64,000 nt of DNA from assembly GCF_002858745.1 (NCBI RefSeq), contig NZ_PJRO01000002.1:407006-471005 (forward strand), in the 5' to 3' direction. Every line of letters begins with the position of its first letter. Position 1 is the first letter of the stretch. The notes beneath the pieces are model-generated. The model was not told the origin of the DNA. It saw nothing but the letters and a program-made list of their open reading frames with translations, and searched no databases. Below are positions 61,225-64,000 of this stretch, in pieces. The DNA comes from Mesorhizobium loti (lineage in GTDB: Bacteria; Pseudomonadota; Alphaproteobacteria; Rhizobiales; Rhizobiaceae). A program made the translations under genes and the position numbers.

Positions 61225-61592
61225 CTTTTTGATCTGCTGAATGCCGAGGCCGCGACAATCAGCCAACCGAGGATCAGCAGGGAGCCGCCGGTCGGTGCCG
61301 CGAGGGGCAGGAGCCGCCCGCCCAGGAAGTCGCGAGCGAGCAGATCGCCACAGAATAGGACCAGGCCTACCAGCAACACGAGACCGCCGAGGCGGAGCGT
61401 CTTGTTGCCGCCGACCAGCCCGATCGCGAGCAGTGCGAGCGCGTGGGCAAGCAGGAACGATGCGACCGTACCGGTGAAGGCGCCACCGATATGCGCTGCC
61501 GCGGCCGACAGCGCCACACCGGAAGCGCCACAGAGGCCGCCCGCCAGCACAAGAGGGGCGCTCGGTTCGAAAGCGAAGCGGGAAACAGTCAT
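61221..61592 (-). CDS. DUF423 membrane protein
   Basis: 123 residues, four helices, with the family pattern GGLCGASGVALSAAAAHIG and LFCGDLLARDFLGG-R-LLPLAAPTGGSLLILGW. Role unknown. The start at 61592 follows GGAG. The stop TAG comes from a dispersed repeat, so the last few residues may not be ancestral. Confidence 0.88.
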   Translation of the reverse strand: MTVSRFAFEPSAPLVLAGGLCGASGVALSAAAAHIGGAFTGTVASFLLAHALALLAIGLVGGNKTLRLGGLVLLVGLVLFCGDLLARDFLGGRLLPLAAPTGGSLLILGWLIVAASAFSRSKS

Positions 61593-61696
61593 GCTCGAAT
61601 CTCCATGCAGCGATCTTGTTGCTGGCATGAGTGCTGGAATGCGGTTCTACATACCCGTTCTTAAGCACGTTGATCGCGCAAGGAAACGATCAGCCA

Positions 61697-62932
61697 TCAC
61701 GCCGGCTGCGACTGTTCGTAGCGGGCCCTGACGATCCAATTGTAGAGGGCGCCCAACGCCAGCAGCACCGCTGTCATCAAGAAGACAGCGCGCATGCCGA
61801 AGTGGCCGCCGACAAAACCACCCAGAACCGGTCCGGCAACCTGGCCGACATACTGCGCCGAGATCGAATAACCCAGCACGTTGCCCCCAACACCATCCGG
61901 CACGTTGTGGCGGATGACGCTGGTGACGGAGGGCAGAAGACCACCGAGCGCGAGGCCCATCAAGAAGCGCAGCACGATCAGTTGCCAGCTTTCGGTGACG
62001 AAAGCCTGGGGGATCAGCAGCAGCGCGGCAACCAACAGTGCGCCGACAATGACAGTCCAGTGGCCGACGCGGTCTGCCAACCTGCCCAGCCTTGGCGCCG
62101 ACAGGATCGCGCCAAGTGCGGCAGCCGACATGACGAAGCCGGCAACCAGCGTCACGCGTTCCGGGTTCGGGACAAGGTCCGCGACATAGACGGTGATGAT
62201 CGGCTCGATCGACATAGTGGCGAACATCAGCAACATGCCGGTGGCCAGCATCGCCACCACCGGTCGTTTGTCTCGGATGCGCGACCAGCCGCCGCCCGTC
62301 TGCTTTTTCGGGTTCGTCTTTGCGGAGCGCTGCTCTTCCTTGATCAGGAAGGTCGTGGCGAGAAAGGCCAGGAAGATGACGCCGCCGGCAATCAGAAAGG
62401 TTGCGCGGATGCCGATCCTAGGAGGCAAGGCACCACCGATCAACGGCCCGACCAGGTTGCCAGCCATGATGCCGGCTGAAAGTGTTCCCAGTGCCCAGCC
62501 GGAGCGGTCCTTGGGCGTCTGCATTGCGACGAGGATGGTGGAGCCAGACGAATAGCCGCCGGCCAGGCCGACCAGAAGGCGCAACGCCACCAATTGCCAG
62601 ACATCCTGCACCATTCCCATCAGCGACATGCATATCGCCATGCCGAAGCTTGCGCGCACCAGCATCAGTTTGCGGCCGTAGCGGTCGCCCAGGCGCCCCC
62701 ACAGCGGAGCGACGATGGCTGCCGCCAGAAAGGTGGCGCCATAGGCGATGCCGGACCATTGCACGATCGCGGCATGATCGGAGACGCCCAACTCCTCCAC
62801 ATAAAGCGGCAGGAAAGGCAAAAGCAGTGTCATTGCCACGAGCGTGGTGAAAGAGCCGAAGAAGCATACGACGAGATTGCGACGCCAATGGATGTTGTAA
62901 CCGTAGTCGACGAAGGTGCTTTCGCTTTGCAT
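61697..62932 (-). CDS. MFS transporter (DHA1 / MdtG-like)
   Basis: 411 residues, twelve helices. Motif A GRLGDRYGRKLMLV and its second-half copy GRLADRVGHWTV are present; helix 5 has SGWALGTLSAGIMAGNLVGPLIGG, typical of drug/H+ antiporters. Probable multidrug or metabolite exporter. It is divergent from a GntR gene across a nested palindrome that likely controls it. Start 62932; upstream frame lies in the operator region. Confidence 0.9.
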   Translation of the reverse strand: MQSESTFVDYGYNIHWRRNLVVCFFGSFTTLVAMTLLLPFLPLYVEELGVSDHAAIVQWSGIAYGATFLAAAIVAPLWGRLGDRYGRKLMLVRASFGMAICMSLMGMVQDVWQLVALRLLVGLAGGYSSGSTILVAMQTPKDRSGWALGTLSAGIMAGNLVGPLIGGALPPRIGIRATFLIAGGVIFLAFLATTFLIKEEQRSAKTNPKKQTGGGWSRIRDKRPVVAMLATGMLLMFATMSIEPIITVYVADLVPNPERVTLVAGFVMSAAALGAILSAPRLGRLADRVGHWTVIVGALLVAALLLIPQAFVTESWQLIVLRFLMGLALGGLLPSVTSVIRHNVPDGVGGNVLGYSISAQYVGQVAGPVLGGFVGGHFGMRAVFLMTAVLLALGALYNWIVRARYEQSQPA

Positions 62933-62963
62933 GGCGTTGCTCTTTGCTGCGTATGCTTGCCTT

Positions 62964-62995
62964 GTATCCCCATTTGGGATACCAAATTGGTATCC
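62964..62995. promoter_or_regulatory. Nested palindromic operator between the MFS and GntR genes
   Basis: GTATCCC-CATTT-GGGATAC (62964-62982) overlaps GGATACCAAATTGGTATCC (62977-62995), a perfect palindrome around one base. The shared half-site GGGATACC suggests cooperative or alternative binding of GntR. Confidence 0.75.
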
Positions 62996-63052
62996 GTATC
63001 GGCGCTGACATTGCGAAGTCAATGGGCCAGCGGGAGAAGGGGCGTCGCTGCA

Positions 63053-63718
63053 ATGTCACAGATGCAACAGGTGGAGCGTCAGCTCCGCGAAATGATTCTC
63101 GGGCTCGATATTGGCCCCGGCGAAAAGCTGACCGAGCGCTGGATCGAGAGCCGTTTCGGGGCTTCGCGCACACCGGTACGCGCTGCATTGCTCAGGCTGG
63201 AGACGGAGGGGCTTGTATCCCGCGACGGTCGAGGCTGGACGGTCTCGCCGATCAACTTGGCCGAAATCGAGCAGATCGCCGTCTATCGTCAGGCTGTAGA
63301 GGTTGCAGCGGCGCGGCTGACAGCGGCATTTGAAGACAGAAGTGGTCTCGATGCGATCGAGGCGATGCTCGATTCCTGCGGAACGGATACGCCGAGAGAG
63401 GAATGGCACCGGGTCGGCACCGACTTCCATGTTGAACTGGCGCGCCTGTCCGGCAATGAGTTCCTGTACCGCGCGGTGCGTGATGCCATGACACGACTGT
63501 CGCGGGCGCGTTGGCTGGAAATTAGCGACGAAGCCGCATCTGCACGGGCCTGGGCGGAGCACAGAATCATCTTGAACGCTCTACGCAAAGGGCAAGGGGA
63601 CGAAGCGGCGGATCTTCTCGCCAAGCATATCGGTGGCAGCCGGGACCGGCTCGTCGGTTCCTTGCAAGCTGAGCGCCGTGGTCTGCGTGCCCGTGGCTTT
63701 GCCGTGATCGCAGCTTAG
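63053..63718 (+). CDS. GntR-family regulator (FCD type)
   Basis: 221 residues: N-terminal winged helix (LREMILGLDIGPGEKLTERWIESRFGASRTPVRAALLRLETEGLV) and C-terminal FCD effector domain (FHVELARLSGNEFLYRAV; EHRIILNALRKGQGDEAADLLAKHI) with its metal-binding His/Asp. ATG 63053 is used; ATG 63062 is possible and closer to the winged helix. Likely represses the divergent MFS gene. Confidence 0.9.
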   Translation: MSQMQQVERQLREMILGLDIGPGEKLTERWIESRFGASRTPVRAALLRLETEGLVSRDGRGWTVSPINLAEIEQIAVYRQAVEVAAARLTAAFEDRSGLDAIEAMLDSCGTDTPREEWHRVGTDFHVELARLSGNEFLYRAVRDAMTRLSRARWLEISDEAASARAWAEHRIILNALRKGQGDEAADLLAKHIGGSRDRLVGSLQAERRGLRARGFAVIAA

Positions 63719-63831
63719 AACAAATCGTGCCTTCCGACGGGATAGACCGTCGCTATTCCTTGATAATGTTTCGTCACATTCTTTGACTGTTTTTCGCCGG
63801 GATTGTCTGGCGCGGCGACAACCGCGAGGCT

Positions 63832-63851
63832 AAAAGCCTGCGCGGGCTTTT
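63832..63851. terminator. Weak two-way hairpin terminator
   Basis: AAAAGCC-tgcgcg-GGCTTTT, 114 bp after the GntR gene. The remaining 150 bases to the window end show no convincing gene. Confidence 0.4.
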
Positions 63852-64000
63852 GCGTTGGAATGTCGATGCATAATTTTCGTCGCAGGACTGGTAAGGTCTT
63901 TTATTACGCGCGCAATATTGTTCGCGACAGCGCGCCGCAATTGCTCTTCCGCCGGGGGCTGGATCAAGCGCTGGCAATCGCGGTACGCTGCGGCCCCGCA

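Noticed and set aside
63774..63977. 67-residue minus-strand frame at the window end
   Set aside because: Arg/Ser-rich, no ribosome site, overlaps a hairpin; probably non-coding.

Overview
The window is high-GC alphaproteobacterial chromosome, most likely a Mesorhizobium/Aminobacter-type member of the Rhizobiales. This rests on the very-long-chain lipid A cluster (acpXL to lpxXL), the RirA iron regulator beside a rhizobial hmu heme locus, PutR-putA, Bpt leucyltransferase, OpgC, and several copies of a hairpin repeat typical of intergenic DNA in this group. I saw no tRNA, rRNA, CRISPR, IS or prophage.

Layout. 1-6.2 kb: a peptide ABC operon read leftwards (binding protein, two permeases, an ATPase cut by the window edge), an OsmC protein and an M20 deacylase. 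6.4-14.5 kb: an L,D-transpeptidase; a leftward three-gene module of Tat-exported flavin amine oxidase, cytochrome c and exported RidA; and, divergent from it, a molybdenum/FeS/membrane-anchor complex resembling the sulfite dehydrogenase SoeABC. 14.5-20 kb: the lipid A VLCFA operon acpXL-fabF2XL-fabF1XL-adhXL-lpxXL, with no fabZ in the usual place. 20-28 kb: a histidine phosphatase, AEC carrier, succinate-semialdehyde dehydrogenase, aldose epimerase, KDG kinase, and a FixH-like/di-heme peroxidase pair. 27.5-31.8 kb: putR and putA, divergent.

31.8-41 kb is a complete heme-iron block. hmuR, a small exported protein, tonB and hmuQ run one way; hmuP, hmuS, hmuT, hmuU and hmuV run the other; rirA follows. 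A TGA-N9-TCA (IRO-like) site lies in the hmu divergent promoter. The rirA promoter carries both an IRO-like site and an Irr (ICE-like) palindrome. A CYP102-type self-sufficient P450 starts on the other side of the rirA promoter.

44-64 kb is mixed housekeeping and regulation: GNAT, a large exported protein of unknown role, parC, DUF2892 plus an ECF sigma factor, polysaccharide deacetylase, HxlR and TetR regulators, AI-2E exporter, EamA transporter, bpt, RDD protein, esterase, OpgC, a LacI regulator with three operator copies, a tetA/tetR-like pair with tandem tetO-like operators, DUF423, and an MFS/GntR divergent pair with a nested palindromic operator.

Strongest points for a second look: (i) FabF2XL has lost the catalytic Cys and other key residues while its neighbour FabF1XL keeps them, which suggests a chain-length-factor-like heterodimer; (ii) the periplasmic amine oxidase/cytochrome/RidA module; (iii) a dispersed repeat that sits inside a lipoprotein signal sequence (removing 99 nt restores a textbook signal peptide) and supplies stop codons to two other genes; (iv) a different repeat that encodes the linker of a probable double-ATPase transporter subunit; (v) a dual Irr/RirA promoter at rirA.
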